Position numbers and translations under genes: made by a program | Shown here: piece by piece, positions 51,029 through 60,124 of the stretch | How positions within the stretch are numbered: position 1 is the first letter of the stretch | Layout: each line of letters begins with the position of its first letter | The notes under the pieces: generated by a model | Told to the model about the DNA's origin: nothing | Seen by the model: the letters and a program-made list of their open reading frames with translations, nothing else | Database searches by the model: none | Source: Flavobacterium limnosediminis JC2902 | GTDB taxonomy: Bacteria; Bacteroidota; Bacteroidia; Flavobacteriales; Flavobacteriaceae | Assembly: GCF_000498535.1 (NCBI RefSeq) | Contig: NZ_AVGG01000007.1 | Span: forward strand, 124,001 to 188,000 | Direction of reading: 5' to 3' | Length of the DNA stretch: 64,000 nt

Positions 51029-54004
51029 TTAGTTAATGATTAACTTTTTCGTTGCTTTTCTGCCTTCAGATTCCACATTTAACAGATAAATACCTTTTTC
51101 CAACGAATTGAAATTGATTTCCTGATTAAACATCGCACCGGAGCTATTGAATACTTTATTATAAACATTTCTTCCACGGATATCGAATAAAGTAACATTC
51201 ACTTTGTCTGTAGTATTCAATTGAATATTTACATTTCCGTTTGACGGATTCGGCCATACGTTGAATGTTTCAAAATTAATTTCGTTGGTTGAAAGCGTTC
51301 CCTGAATCACAAAATTATCAATAATCGCCCCTTCCTGATTTGCTGCTTCATCCGACACAAACTTGAATCGGAAAATGATATTAGACGCAGGAGTGGCACC
51401 TCCGTTTCCAAACTGAGCTAACGTATGTGAGTAGTTTCTTTTATTACCATTCATACCATTACTCCCCGAAGGAGCTGTTGCGTAATCACCTGTCCATTGT
51501 TTACCTATACAATTGAAACAATCGTTACCATCGGGCATTCTGCTGCTGTTATACCAGTTTGGATCGGCAGAAGTTCCTAAAACACTCCAGTTTGATCCAC
51601 CGTCGATAGAATATTCAAAATATAAGATATCCCAGTTAGCCTCAAGATCAAATCCCAAATCAAAACTAACGGACGGATTAGCCATATTTGCTAAGTTATA
51701 ACATTGTGAAATCAGATAAGAAGTAGTGTTATCAGGATAATTCCCCGATAATTTGGTAGCATAAACCTGAGATCCCGCTACCGCATTGCTCAATTTAGTT
51801 TTAGCTGAAGTTCCTCTTTCCCAAACTGTATTGGTTTTTCCGTATTCATCGATTGACACTAAAGCATCTGTAGCTGCATTGAAAGTATTAACAACGCCAA
51901 CAGTTCCGTTATCATTTACCGTTAACAAAACCGATTTTGTGTTATTAGTCGCATTACCGTCTCCTGCAAATGTAGTAGTTACGTTTAACAAATGTGTTCC
52001 TCGCGTTAATCCGCTTACCGAAATCGGGTAATTAACAGATGAACAGTTTGGCAAAGATCCCGTCCATGTACTTGTTGTAGCTGCCCCACCATTAATATTG
52101 TATGAAACTGTAACTGAAGAAATCGGAGCAGATCCGGCATTTTCAAATACAATGGAAGCTGAATAAGGTGTTCCACAAGCAATACTTGAAGATCCGGTAA
52201 TGGTTTTAAGCACCACGTCGTTTGTTTGCCCCACATAAGCGGCTCCTACATTTACTGCCATCCAGGCGTTTGTTACGGCGATAACTTCCGGGCTGCTTGA
52301 ACAGTATAATGAATTTGCCACGGAAAGAGTTGCATTACGGGCATCCATAAAAGTAGAATTCGGAGTTAAATAATCCCTTTCCGCATAATAAGCAATCTGG
52401 GAAGATTTTGCCATACCGATACCGGTTACATTGTAAGTATCACGCTGAATTACAGGCGCATTATTTGTCCCGGCTTTTCCGGCTGTCAATATATAAAACC
52501 AGTGATTGAAAACACCGCTGTTATTGTGTACACCGCAATTGTCATTGTTTGGGCCCGGTGAACAGTTACCATCATCACCGGTAGTAGAATAATATGTTCC
52601 TTTATAAGTATCCGGATTTCCTCTTGTAAGTGGGTAACTTATTGAACGTAATGGATTTGTAGCTAATTTTTCTCCGATTTTCCATACCGCTTGTGTCCCC
52701 GGCGATGCAGTATCCTGAGGAGCATTTAAGTTTCCGTTTAACGCATATTGTTCAATACATACTCCCCAAATATCCGAAAAACCTTCATTCATGGCGCCAG
52801 ATTGGTTTTGGTATGCTAAATTCGCAGTATACTGACAGATGGCATGCCCGATTTCATGTCCGATAACATCGACGGAAGTTAATGCATTAAAAGAACTTCC
52901 ATCACCATACCTCATAACAGATCCTGTCCATTGTGCGTTATCCCAACCTGCCCCGGAAGGACTGTAATGAACATAACTTCTTATCTGTCCGTTGTTATCA
53001 TCAAAACTGTTTCTGTTAAAAATGTTTTTCCAGAAATCAAAGGTTTTAATGGCTCCCCAATGTGCATCTAAAGCTGCATTATCTTTATTGGCATTGTCAT
53101 ATTCCGCTGCTGTCCAGTTATTATCATCATCCTGAAAATGAGTGGACGGCATGGAACCGGTTCTTTCACAATTATACGTTACGATTCCATTACCTCTGGT
53201 CAAATCATTCAAAACATACTTATTTAGTGTTGCGTCGAATGTGGTTTCAATTGACCTGTTCAAATAGTAACGGGTATCAGCACTTCCGGCTACCAACGCC
53301 GACTTACGGCCTACAGTTATTTCTTCAAGATTTTTCGAATACGTTTCAATCTGACGCTGTGAAATCAATCCATGTGCGTGCTTAATGATAGGATTTCTGA
53401 AAAGGATTGCACCTGAAACCGCATCTACAAAAACCTCTTCACGGGAAATCGGTTCGGTAGCATATACATCGAATTTATAAGCTAATCGCACTACTCCAGT
53501 TTTTACAATCGGAAAAAGTACCAGCTCTCCAATCGGCTTGGAATATTCCATTAAATCAGCCTGTGCCGCATCTTCCCACAAGTACTTTCTTGCTCCGGTA
53601 GCAGCAATCGCTTTTTGGAATCCCGTTTCAGAAGAAATAACAGGAACGAGAGCTAAACCCGAGGCATTATACAATTCACCATTAACAGAAACTACTTTTC
53701 CGTCACGGGAATGTGTAATCAACGTACCAAATTCAACTTTAATACCTTTATAGTATTGTTGGATTCTTTCATGGGACATTCCTGTAACATCAGAAGTGGT
53801 TCTGATAGTCTGATAGGAATTCCCTTTGTCCAGTTTATACAATTTACCAAATTGGGCAATTGCATATTCTCTTGAAGAAGGTGCTCCGAGAGTAAGTGTC
53901 TTTTGATACGTCGTTTCCTCATCGTATTTGTTTTCTTCCTGGGCAAAAGAAACACCTGAGAACAACGCTGTCAGACAGATTGTAAAAAAGTAATTAATTT
54001 TCAT
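51029..54004 (-). CDS. Secreted M4 (thermolysin family) metallopeptidase with T9SS sorting domain
   Basis: 991 residues: signal peptide (ISFAQ-type end VSFAQ), FTP/PepSY propeptide (about 30-210), and an M4 catalytic domain with HEIGH (near residue 385) and the third zinc ligand in MNEGFSDIWG, plus the catalytic His in NNSGVFNHWFYIL. Then come a CARDB-like segment (ITGSSSIACGTPYSAS), a MAM-like/adhesion segment and a T9SS type A C-terminus (VWPNPSNG to KLIIN). A secreted protease for nutrient acquisition, probably activated by propeptide removal. Confidence 0.95.
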   Translation of the reverse strand: MKINYFFTICLTALFSGVSFAQEENKYDEETTYQKTLTLGAPSSREYAIAQFGKLYKLDKGNSYQTIRTTSDVTGMSHERIQQYYKGIKVEFGTLITHSRDGKVVSVNGELYNASGLALVPVISSETGFQKAIAATGARKYLWEDAAQADLMEYSKPIGELVLFPIVKTGVVRLAYKFDVYATEPISREEVFVDAVSGAILFRNPIIKHAHGLISQRQIETYSKNLEEITVGRKSALVAGSADTRYYLNRSIETTFDATLNKYVLNDLTRGNGIVTYNCERTGSMPSTHFQDDDNNWTAAEYDNANKDNAALDAHWGAIKTFDFWKNIFNRNSFDDNNGQIRSYVHYSPSGAGWDNAQWTGSVMRYGDGSSFNALTSVDVIGHEIGHAICQYTANLAYQNQSGAMNEGFSDIWGVCIEQYALNGNLNAPQDTASPGTQAVWKIGEKLATNPLRSISYPLTRGNPDTYKGTYYSTTGDDGNCSPGPNNDNCGVHNNSGVFNHWFYILTAGKAGTNNAPVIQRDTYNVTGIGMAKSSQIAYYAERDYLTPNSTFMDARNATLSVANSLYCSSSPEVIAVTNAWMAVNVGAAYVGQTNDVVLKTITGSSSIACGTPYSASIVFENAGSAPISSVTVSYNINGGAATTSTWTGSLPNCSSVNYPISVSGLTRGTHLLNVTTTFAGDGNATNNTKSVLLTVNDNGTVGVVNTFNAATDALVSIDEYGKTNTVWERGTSAKTKLSNAVAGSQVYATKLSGNYPDNTTSYLISQCYNLANMANPSVSFDLGFDLEANWDILYFEYSIDGGSNWSVLGTSADPNWYNSSRMPDGNDCFNCIGKQWTGDYATAPSGSNGMNGNKRNYSHTLAQFGNGGATPASNIIFRFKFVSDEAANQEGAIIDNFVIQGTLSTNEINFETFNVWPNPSNGNVNIQLNTTDKVNVTLFDIRGRNVYNKVFNSSGAMFNQEINFNSLEKGIYLLNVESEGRKATKKLIIN

Positions 54005-54037
54005 TAGTTAAGTCAGTTTTAGTTAAGTCAGTTTTTT
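54005..54037. repeat. Direct duplication in the M4 leader
   Basis: TTAGTTAAGTCAGTTT occurs twice in tandem (54005-54020 and 54020-54035) directly upstream of the M4 ATG. Confidence 0.7.
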
Positions 54038-54124
54038 TGGTACGCAATATTAATAAAAATTTAACATTATTTTTAATTTCACATATTTTTTATCAAAAAA
54101 TGCATCCTAATTATATGGAAACCA

Positions 54125-54155
54125 CAAAATTACCTATTTAAATCAATTAAATCAA
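54125..54155 (-). promoter_or_regulatory. Promoter of the M4 peptidase gene
   Basis: Minus-strand TTG (54155-54153), 20 nt, TAATTTTG (54132-54125). Exact match to the Bacteroidetes consensus, with an untranslated leader of about 115 nt. Confidence 0.7.
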
Positions 54156-54180
54156 CATTAACAAAAAATTAATATAACAT

Positions 54181-54213
54181 TTGTATATACAATTAAAAAC
54201 ATTACTACATTTG
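54181..54213 (+). promoter_or_regulatory. Promoter of the marR operon
   Basis: TTG at 54181-54183, 22 nt, then TACATTTG at 54206-54213. An exact consensus match, 22 nt upstream of the ATG at 54235. Confidence 0.8.
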
Positions 54214-54224
54214 TACCGACAAAT
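54209..54224. promoter_or_regulatory. Candidate MarR operator
   Basis: ATTTGT-ACCG-ACAAAT, a perfect inverted repeat overlapping the end of the -7 box and the transcription start, where a MarR repressor would block transcription of its own operon. Confidence 0.6.
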
Positions 54225-54234
54225 TAATTAAGGC

Positions 54235-54690
54235 ATGAAAATAGAAGAAATCATAAAATCGACAAAAGTATTATCAACGGCTAAGAAGACGGTGCTTAAT
54301 ATTTTTTATACGCAGAATATTGTTTCCGATAAATTCTCTGAAGTACTAAAACCTTACGATTTGTCCGGAGAACAATATAATGTACTGCGTATTTTGAGAG
54401 GACAAAACGGAAAAGCCACCAATATGTGTGACATCCAGGAACGAATGTTAGCCAAGACAAGTAACACTACCCGTTTGGTTGATAAACTTTTATTAAAAGG
54501 TTTGGTAACCCGAGAGGTATGTCCAGATAACCGAAGAAAAATGGAAGTAACCATCACTACAAAAGGAATGGAGTTATTAACCGAACTGGATCCGAAAGTC
54601 GAGAATCACGAACAGCTTTTCTCTCAAAACCTAACGCAGGACGAATTAGAACAATTAAACAATTTACTGGAGAAATTCAGAACAATTTAA
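54235..54690 (+). CDS. MarR family transcriptional regulator
   Basis: 151 residues, winged helix. LSGEQYNVLRILRGQ, then the recognition segment AKTSNTTRLVDKLLLKGLV and the wing with REVCPDNRRKMEVTIT are typical. It is first in an operon with a nitroreductase family enzyme and a YceI protein, so it probably represses them until a small phenolic or oxidant effector binds. The effector is unknown. The single Cys in the wing region and Cys in MCDIQ might be redox-sensitive, which is speculative. Confidence 0.92.
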   Translation: MKIEEIIKSTKVLSTAKKTVLNIFYTQNIVSDKFSEVLKPYDLSGEQYNVLRILRGQNGKATNMCDIQERMLAKTSNTTRLVDKLLLKGLVTREVCPDNRRKMEVTITTKGMELLTELDPKVENHEQLFSQNLTQDELEQLNNLLEKFRTI

Positions 54691-54692
54691 GT

Positions 54693-55325
54693 ATGAGCAA
54701 TTTCATAAAACATCAGAACTGGCGCTATGCCACAAAAAAATTCGATGCTACCAAAAAAATCTCCGATCACGATCTGGAAATTTTGAAAGAAGCAATCCGA
54801 TTAAGTTCATCTTCTTACGGTTTACAGCCTTATAAGGTTATCATCGTTGAAAACCCGGAATTAAGAGCACAATTACAACCGGTTGCCTGGGGTCAAACCC
54901 AAATTACAGAGGCTTCCCACCTGTTTGTTTTTGCTAACATTATTAATTTAGGTGATAAAGAAATCAACAAATACATCGCCAACATAGCGGAAACAAGAGG
55001 AATCCCTGCTGAAAACATTTCCGGTTACGGCGATTTCATGAAATCCAAAATCACTTCTTTACCGGAAGATGTTAAAAACAACTGGACTTCAAAACAAACC
55101 TATTTAGCGCTGGGAAATTTACTTAATGCCGCGGCTGAACTTCAGATAGATGCCACGCCGATGGAAGGCTTCGAAGCGGATAAAGTGAACGAAATCCTCG
55201 GACTTAACGCACTAGGTTTAAATGCATCACTAATAGCGACTGTTGGCTACCGTCACGAAGAAGACGCAACACAACACAATGTAAAAGTACGCAAATCAAA
55301 ACAGGAATTATTTATCAATTTATAA
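54693..55325 (+). CDS. Nitroreductase family NAD(P)H-dependent oxidoreductase
   Basis: 210 residues with the NfsB/nitroreductase plan. RYATKKFD with SSSYGLQPYKVIIVEN near the start bind FMN, and the C-terminal motif is ASLIATVGYRHEEDATQ. It reduces quinones or nitroaromatics with NAD(P)H via FMN. It starts 3 nt after marR, so the MarR protein likely controls it; the substrate is not readable. Confidence 0.92.
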   Translation: MSNFIKHQNWRYATKKFDATKKISDHDLEILKEAIRLSSSSYGLQPYKVIIVENPELRAQLQPVAWGQTQITEASHLFVFANIINLGDKEINKYIANIAETRGIPAENISGYGDFMKSKITSLPEDVKNNWTSKQTYLALGNLLNAAAELQIDATPMEGFEADKVNEILGLNALGLNASLIATVGYRHEEDATQHNVKVRKSKQELFINL

Positions 55326-55355
55326 ACACTTAAATCAATTAAAACAATTAAAATC

Positions 55356-55928
55356 ATGAAACAATTAAAATCAATTGCTTTAGCATTAGTAGTAGCTTTG
55401 GGAACATTAACAGCTACAGCGCAAACAACAAAAAAAGTAGACGTATCAAAAAGTAACATTGCGTGGGTTGGTAAAAAAGTTACCGGATCCCATGAAGGAA
55501 CTATCGCTCTTAAAGACGGTGCTTTAGTATTCAAAGGAAAAAAATTAGCAGGTGGAAACTTCACCGTGGATATGACTTCCATCAATGTAACTGATATGGA
55601 AGCAGGAAAAGGAAAAGAAAAATTAGAAGGGCATTTAAAAGCTGATGATTTCTTCGGTTCAGAAAAATTCGCAACTTCAAAATTAGTGTTCAAAACGATT
55701 GCTGCAAAAGGAAAAGACACTTACACTGTAACTGCAGATTTAACAATCAAAGGAATCACAAATCCTATTACTTTTGACATGGTTGTTGCTAAAAATGCCG
55801 CTACAACTAAATTAATGATTGACAGAACGAAATACGACATCAAATACGGTTCAAAATCGTTCTTTGAAGGTATCGGAGACAAAGCAATCTATGACGAATT
55901 CGAATTGAATGTTACTTTAGCAATCTAA
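55356..55928 (+). CDS. YceI family exported lipid-binding protein
   Basis: 190 residues with a signal peptide (KQLKSIALALVVALGTLTATAQ). The mature domain (VDVSKSNIAWVGKKVTGSHEGTIAL, then LEGHLKADDFFGSEKFATSKL and TIKGITNPITFDM) is the YceI beta barrel that binds isoprenoid quinones or polyprenols in related proteins. It is the third gene of the marR operon and is followed by a terminator. Link to the quinone-reductase-like neighbour suggests a redox lipid function, which is inference. Confidence 0.92.
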   Translation: MKQLKSIALALVVALGTLTATAQTTKKVDVSKSNIAWVGKKVTGSHEGTIALKDGALVFKGKKLAGGNFTVDMTSINVTDMEAGKGKEKLEGHLKADDFFGSEKFATSKLVFKTIAAKGKDTYTVTADLTIKGITNPITFDMVVAKNAATTKLMIDRTKYDIKYGSKSFFEGIGDKAIYDEFELNVTLAI

Positions 55929-55951
55929 TTCAGAAAGCAAAAAACAAAATA

Positions 55952-55986
55952 CAAAGAGGCTGTCCATCATGGGTAGCCTCTTTTGT
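55952..55986 (+). terminator. Terminator of the marR operon
   Basis: CAAAGAGGCT pairs with AGCCTCTTTTG. Confidence 0.85.
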
Positions 55987-56005
55987 TTATATTACTGTTT
56001 GTCTT

Positions 56006-57460
56006 CTAAACTATCTTAAACAACATCCGGATACTGAAAACAATCACCAGAAACGCCACCGCAAGTATCGCTGTTTTTTGCGGAAGTTTTCCCGCCAACC
56101 GTGCTGCTAAAGGCGCTGCCAATGAACCGCCAAGAATCAATCCCACCACAATGTACCAATGGCTTACCCCTATCGAAGCAAAAAACGTTAACGAAGCGGC
56201 AAGGGTAACAAAAAACTCAGCCAGACTCACCGTTCCCACAACATAACTCGACTTTCTTCCTTTGGCTAAAAGTGTCGATGTCACAATCGGCCCCCAGCCT
56301 CCTCCTCCAAAGGCATCGAAAAGTCCGCCGGAAAATCCTAAAATTCCGGTATTCTTAATCTTCTGCTTTTCAATTTTCTTTCGAAAGGCAATGATAATCA
56401 GTCGAATTCCGATTAACATCGTATAAGAAGCCAATATCGCATACGTGATGGTTTCATATTTATTGCCGAGGTAAATCAGCAACAAAGCGCCACTCACCGC
56501 GCCTATTACTCCAGGAATCGCCAACCATAACAATAGTTTCTTGTTGACGTTTCCGAATTTATAATGCGAAAATCCGCTTATACCACTTGAAAACATTTCA
56601 GCCGTATGGATACTTCCGCTGATGGCCGGCAATTTGATTCCGAATAACATCATGCTCGTCGCACAGGTAACGCCATAGCCTAACCCTACCGCACCATCCA
56701 CCAATTGCGCAAAGAATCCAACGGCAATCATCGCAAAAAAAGCAGGCGGAATATCACTCGCAAAAGTATTTAAATCCTGAACCGAAATCACCGTCGATAA
56801 TCCATAACCAAAAAATAACGCCAGGAAAACCACCGCAATTTCAAAGGTCAGTTTTTTGTATTTCTTCCCTTGTTTCTTTGGTGATTCATCCGTAACCAAA
56901 AAGGAAGTAACTTCGTTTAATGACGCTAATTTCGACTGAAAATCGCCTTTGTGCTTTTCTCTAAATTGGTTCAGGTTTTCAATGCTTTCATTAATATCAT
57001 CCGGAATAGCTTCCTCTAAATGTTCGCGCAGGCGTCGAGCTAAAACCGGCGATTTTCCGTTGGTGGAAATAGCGATTTTCAGGTTACCTTTCTTCACAAT
57101 CGAACCTAAATAAAAATCACACAAATCAGGCTGATCCGCGGCGTTGACTAATATTTTTCGTTCATTGGCTTTCCGCTTTATTTCTAAACTTACGGTTTTA
57201 TCGTTGGTGGCTGTTATCACAAAATCGGTTTCATTTAAATCGGTTTCTTCAAACGGACGTTCGTGAAAATCAATATGCGGATGTTTCACCAAAACTGCTT
57301 TCAAAGCAGATGAAATCTCACTTGCCACTAATTTTATGCTGATATCCGGATTCTGTTTTAATAGGGTTTCCGTTTTTTCCAAACCCACATTCCCGCCTCC
57401 AACGATTAAAAATCGGGCCGTTTCGGTTTTCAGGAACACGGGAAATAAGGTACTACTCAT
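56006..57460 (-). CDS. Fusion of SirC/CysG-N precorrin-2 dehydrogenase and TSUP (TauE/SafE) transporter
   Basis: 484 residues in two parts. About 1-200 is a siroheme-synthase N-terminal domain: FLIVGGGNVGLEKTETLL (NAD fold), NDKTVSLEIKRKANERKILVNAADQPDLCDFYLGS, which oxidises precorrin-2 and inserts iron to form sirohaem. About 210-484 has eight or so membrane helices of the TSUP family (FFAQLVDGAVGLGYG, FGGGGWGPIVTS) that move sulfite, sulfonate or sulfate. The gene is last in the sulfite reduction operon and overlaps the DUF2490 gene by 8 nt. The sirohaem part complements cobA. Confidence 0.9.
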   Translation of the reverse strand: MSSTLFPVFLKTETARFLIVGGGNVGLEKTETLLKQNPDISIKLVASEISSALKAVLVKHPHIDFHERPFEETDLNETDFVITATNDKTVSLEIKRKANERKILVNAADQPDLCDFYLGSIVKKGNLKIAISTNGKSPVLARRLREHLEEAIPDDINESIENLNQFREKHKGDFQSKLASLNEVTSFLVTDESPKKQGKKYKKLTFEIAVVFLALFFGYGLSTVISVQDLNTFASDIPPAFFAMIAVGFFAQLVDGAVGLGYGVTCATSMMLFGIKLPAISGSIHTAEMFSSGISGFSHYKFGNVNKKLLLWLAIPGVIGAVSGALLLIYLGNKYETITYAILASYTMLIGIRLIIIAFRKKIEKQKIKNTGILGFSGGLFDAFGGGGWGPIVTSTLLAKGRKSSYVVGTVSLAEFFVTLAASLTFFASIGVSHWYIVVGLILGGSLAAPLAARLAGKLPQKTAILAVAFLVIVFSIRMLFKIV

Positions 57461-58259
57461 GGTTTTTCTTTTTTAAGGTCAGATTATGGTATATTGAAAA
57501 TCGGATAATGTCGCGATTGTAATAATCAACTCCCGATTTCTGCTGCTGAAACCAATTCATATAACCTGCTTCGACAGCAATTACAGGGCTTACCACATAA
57601 TTCAGCGCCAAATAAATACGGTTTTGATCGAAGGTGTTTTTTACGATTTTGTTTCCGACATTAAACATCACCTCATCTTTAACTTTTACAATAATTTTCT
57701 CCTGATTATCCTTTTTCAACACCGGAATATCAAATCCCAGCTGGTACCGCAACCGGAAATTTGAAAAGCGATACCCTCCCACCAGTTCATTGTTTTCCAC
57801 ATCATGAAAAAAGCGCGCTTCGGCCTTATACCGATGGCAAACCGTCATGAAAGAATACTTCTGTTTGTTGTTGAAACCGATGTTGGGTCGCAATTCGGGA
57901 ACCACCAGATCACTTTCGGAATATGGATCATTCGGGCTTTGCAGAAAAAAGGCTCCTCCAAATAGAATATTCCAGTTATCCTCCAGTTTATATTCCAGAT
58001 CGGCTCTGAAAAGTAACTGATGCTGCTCCGTCGGATTAATAAAATGACGTTCCTGAATTTCACTTTTCAGACTCCACTTCTCGTTGATAGCCAACGAATT
58101 GTAATAACCATACCAAATCTGTTCTTGATACGTTACTTTTTTCTGCGCCCAAATATTCCATTGACAGAATAGCAATACGATAAGTACCGCTGCCCTTCTG
58201 TTATTAATTTTGTGAAATGATTTTCCTGAACGTAAAATCGCCAAAGGTTTCGTTTTCAT
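57453..58259 (-). CDS. DUF2490 family protein, probable outer-membrane barrel
   Basis: 268 residues. The start ATG at 58259 lies 56 nt inside the 3' end of cysI in another frame, and no later ATG or GTG would keep the signal peptide (RRAAVLIVLLFCQWNIWAQ). The mature part is an amphipathic beta sequence (EIQERHFIN, NWNILFGGAFF, GGYRFSNFRLRYQLG, FSIYHNLTLK) as expected for a small barrel. Function unknown. Its place in the sulfite operon suggests an outer-membrane sulfur or lipid role, which is only a guess. Confidence 0.82.
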   Translation of the reverse strand: MKTKPLAILRSGKSFHKINNRRAAVLIVLLFCQWNIWAQKKVTYQEQIWYGYYNSLAINEKWSLKSEIQERHFINPTEQHQLLFRADLEYKLEDNWNILFGGAFFLQSPNDPYSESDLVVPELRPNIGFNNKQKYSFMTVCHRYKAEARFFHDVENNELVGGYRFSNFRLRYQLGFDIPVLKKDNQEKIIVKVKDEVMFNVGNKIVKNTFDQNRIYLALNYVVSPVIAVEAGYMNWFQQQKSGVDYYNRDIIRFSIYHNLTLKKKNHE

Positions 58260-59853
58260 TCTTCTCTTTTGTATAGCGTCCCAAAAGTTGGTCGACTTCG
58301 GTTAAAATTTCTGCTTCTGTCTGTTTCTCTTTGTATAATTTATTCAGCCTTTCGCCAAATCGGTCGCCGCCCAACATGAAATTGTACTGTCCCGGTCCGG
58401 TTCCGATAAAGCCCAATTCGGCTACATAAGGACGACCACAACCGTTGGGACAGCCCGTCATACGAATTGATATTTCATCATTTTGAAGATTATACTTCTC
58501 AAGGATCGGTTCGATTTTAGTAACCAGTTCCGGCAAATAGCGTTGGGCTTCCGCCAAAGCAAGCGGACAGGTTGGCAAAGCCACACAGGCCATCGAGTTT
58601 TTACGAAGTGCGCTGTCGTGTTTATCAATTTCATGTCTGACCAACAACTCCTCTATTTTAGCCTTGTCATCATCTGCAATCTCCCCTAAAATCAGGTTCT
58701 GATTCCCCGAGAAAATGAAGTTGGAAATTTTCAGTTGCGCCACTTCATATAAAAACTGCTTTTGGTAGGGTTTCACCACACCATGTTCTACAAATAAGGT
58801 ATAAAACCACTTTCCTTCGTGATTTTGTTCCCAGCCAAAACGGTCACTTCTTTCGGTAAACGTGAACGGTTGTTCGGGCAATAAATCAAACCCGATACGG
58901 CTTTCCAGCTCTTTTTTGAAACCTTCCACCGTTAATTTATCAACAGTATATTTCATACGCGAAAGCTTTCTGTCGACACGGTTTCCAAAGTCCCTTTGCA
59001 CTGTCAGGATTTCATATACAGCTTTCAGTGTTTTTTCTTCGGTATCGGTAAATCCGATGATGGAACCCAAACGCGCATAAGTGTTCGGATTCCCGTGTGT
59101 GGTTGCCAATCCGCCGCCAACAGCAATATTGAATCCCTTTAATTTGTTGTCTTCGATAATGGCAATCAGTCCGATGTCATTGGTAAAAACATCCACGTCG
59201 TTGGAAGGCGGAATCGCAATGGCAATCTTAAATTTCCGCGGCAGATAACGGTCTTCATACAACGGATCGGCTTCGGATGAACGCTCGTAAATTTTCTCTC
59301 CATCGATGAAAACCTCATAATACGATTGGGTTTTCGGCAATAATAAGGTGGAAATCTTATCGGCATATTCATAAATCTCCTGATGCAAATTCGATAGCTG
59401 CGGATGGGAACTCACGATTACGTTCCGGTTCACGTCGCCACAGGCCGCAATCGAATCCAGTTTAGCCGTGTTAAACGCCTGAATTGTAGGACGCAATTGG
59501 TGCTTTAACAACCCATGCAATTGTACCGTTTGGCGTGTTGTGATTTTCAGTGTTCCGGTTCCGAATTCTTCCGAAATATCATGTGTCGCCAACCATTGCT
59601 CGGCATTGATAACTCCGCCGGGAATCCTCAGCCGAATCATGAATGAATACAATTTGTCCAGTTTTTTAGCTGCACGTTCGGCTCTTCGGTCACGGTCGTC
59701 CTGTACATACATTCCGTGAAACTTTACTAGGGTTTCATCATCCGGACGCACGTTTCCGGTATGGTTATCCAAATCAATACTCTCTTTTAAGGTGCCTCTT
59801 AAACCGTCACTTTTGGTTTTTATGGCTTCTATTGGTGATAATTTATCGCTCAT
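58204..59853 (-). CDS. cysI: Sulfite reductase haemoprotein (CysI-type)
   Basis: 549 residues with two ferrodoxin-like/nitrite-sulfite repeats. The sirohaem-4Fe4S ligands are C-x5-C in CVALPTC and C-x3-C in GCPNGCG, and substrate Arg residues are in FGTGTLKITTRQTVQLHG. It reduces sulfite to sulfide, taking electrons from the diflavin partner encoded just upstream. Lengths of CysI proteins are similar (about 550-570). The overlap with DUF2490 suggests translational coupling. Confidence 0.93.
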   Translation of the reverse strand: MSDKLSPIEAIKTKSDGLRGTLKESIDLDNHTGNVRPDDETLVKFHGMYVQDDRDRRAERAAKKLDKLYSFMIRLRIPGGVINAEQWLATHDISEEFGTGTLKITTRQTVQLHGLLKHQLRPTIQAFNTAKLDSIAACGDVNRNVIVSSHPQLSNLHQEIYEYADKISTLLLPKTQSYYEVFIDGEKIYERSSEADPLYEDRYLPRKFKIAIAIPPSNDVDVFTNDIGLIAIIEDNKLKGFNIAVGGGLATTHGNPNTYARLGSIIGFTDTEEKTLKAVYEILTVQRDFGNRVDRKLSRMKYTVDKLTVEGFKKELESRIGFDLLPEQPFTFTERSDRFGWEQNHEGKWFYTLFVEHGVVKPYQKQFLYEVAQLKISNFIFSGNQNLILGEIADDDKAKIEELLVRHEIDKHDSALRKNSMACVALPTCPLALAEAQRYLPELVTKIEPILEKYNLQNDEISIRMTGCPNGCGRPYVAELGFIGTGPGQYNFMLGGDRFGERLNKLYKEKQTEAEILTEVDQLLGRYTKEKNENETFGDFTFRKIISQN

Positions 59854-59869
59854 TTTATTTTAGTAATTA

Positions 59870-59970
59870 GTTTTTAGTGATTAGTTGTTAGTTGTTAGTC
59901 GTTAATTGTTAGTCGTTAATTGTTAGTCGTTAATTGTTAGTCGTTAATTGTTAGTCGTTAGTTGTTAGTT
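59870..59970. repeat. 14-nt tandem repeat in the cysJ-cysI gap
   Basis: Several copies of GTTAGTCGTTAATT (about 59889-59968), preceded by looser TTAGTTGTTAG units. No coding sense. Part of a 271-nt gap that also contains two long palindromes. Confidence 0.88.
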
Positions 59971-60022
59971 TTGGCTGTAGATACCTGACAGGTTTTAAAA
60001 CCTGTCAGGTATCTACAGCCAA
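59971..60022. repeat. Perfect 52-nt palindrome
   Basis: 26-bp arms without a loop. The left arm begins TTGGCTGTAGATACC and ends TGACAGGTTTT. The reverse-complement right arm ends CTACAGCCAA. It shares the core ACCTGACAGGTTTT with 60064. Confidence 0.93.
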
Positions 60023-60063
60023 CGTGTTTTAATACGTTCCGAACCACTTAATACACGGCTTTT

Positions 60064-60100
60064 TCACACCTGACAGGTTTTAAAAACCTGTCAGGTGTGA
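60064..60100. repeat. 37-nt palindrome with the same core
   Basis: 18-bp arms (TCACACCTGACAGGTTTT) around a single A. It differs from 59971 outside the core ACCTGACAGGTTTT. Confidence 0.92.
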
Positions 60101-60124
60101 ACTATTAATAGTCAAGTATCACTA

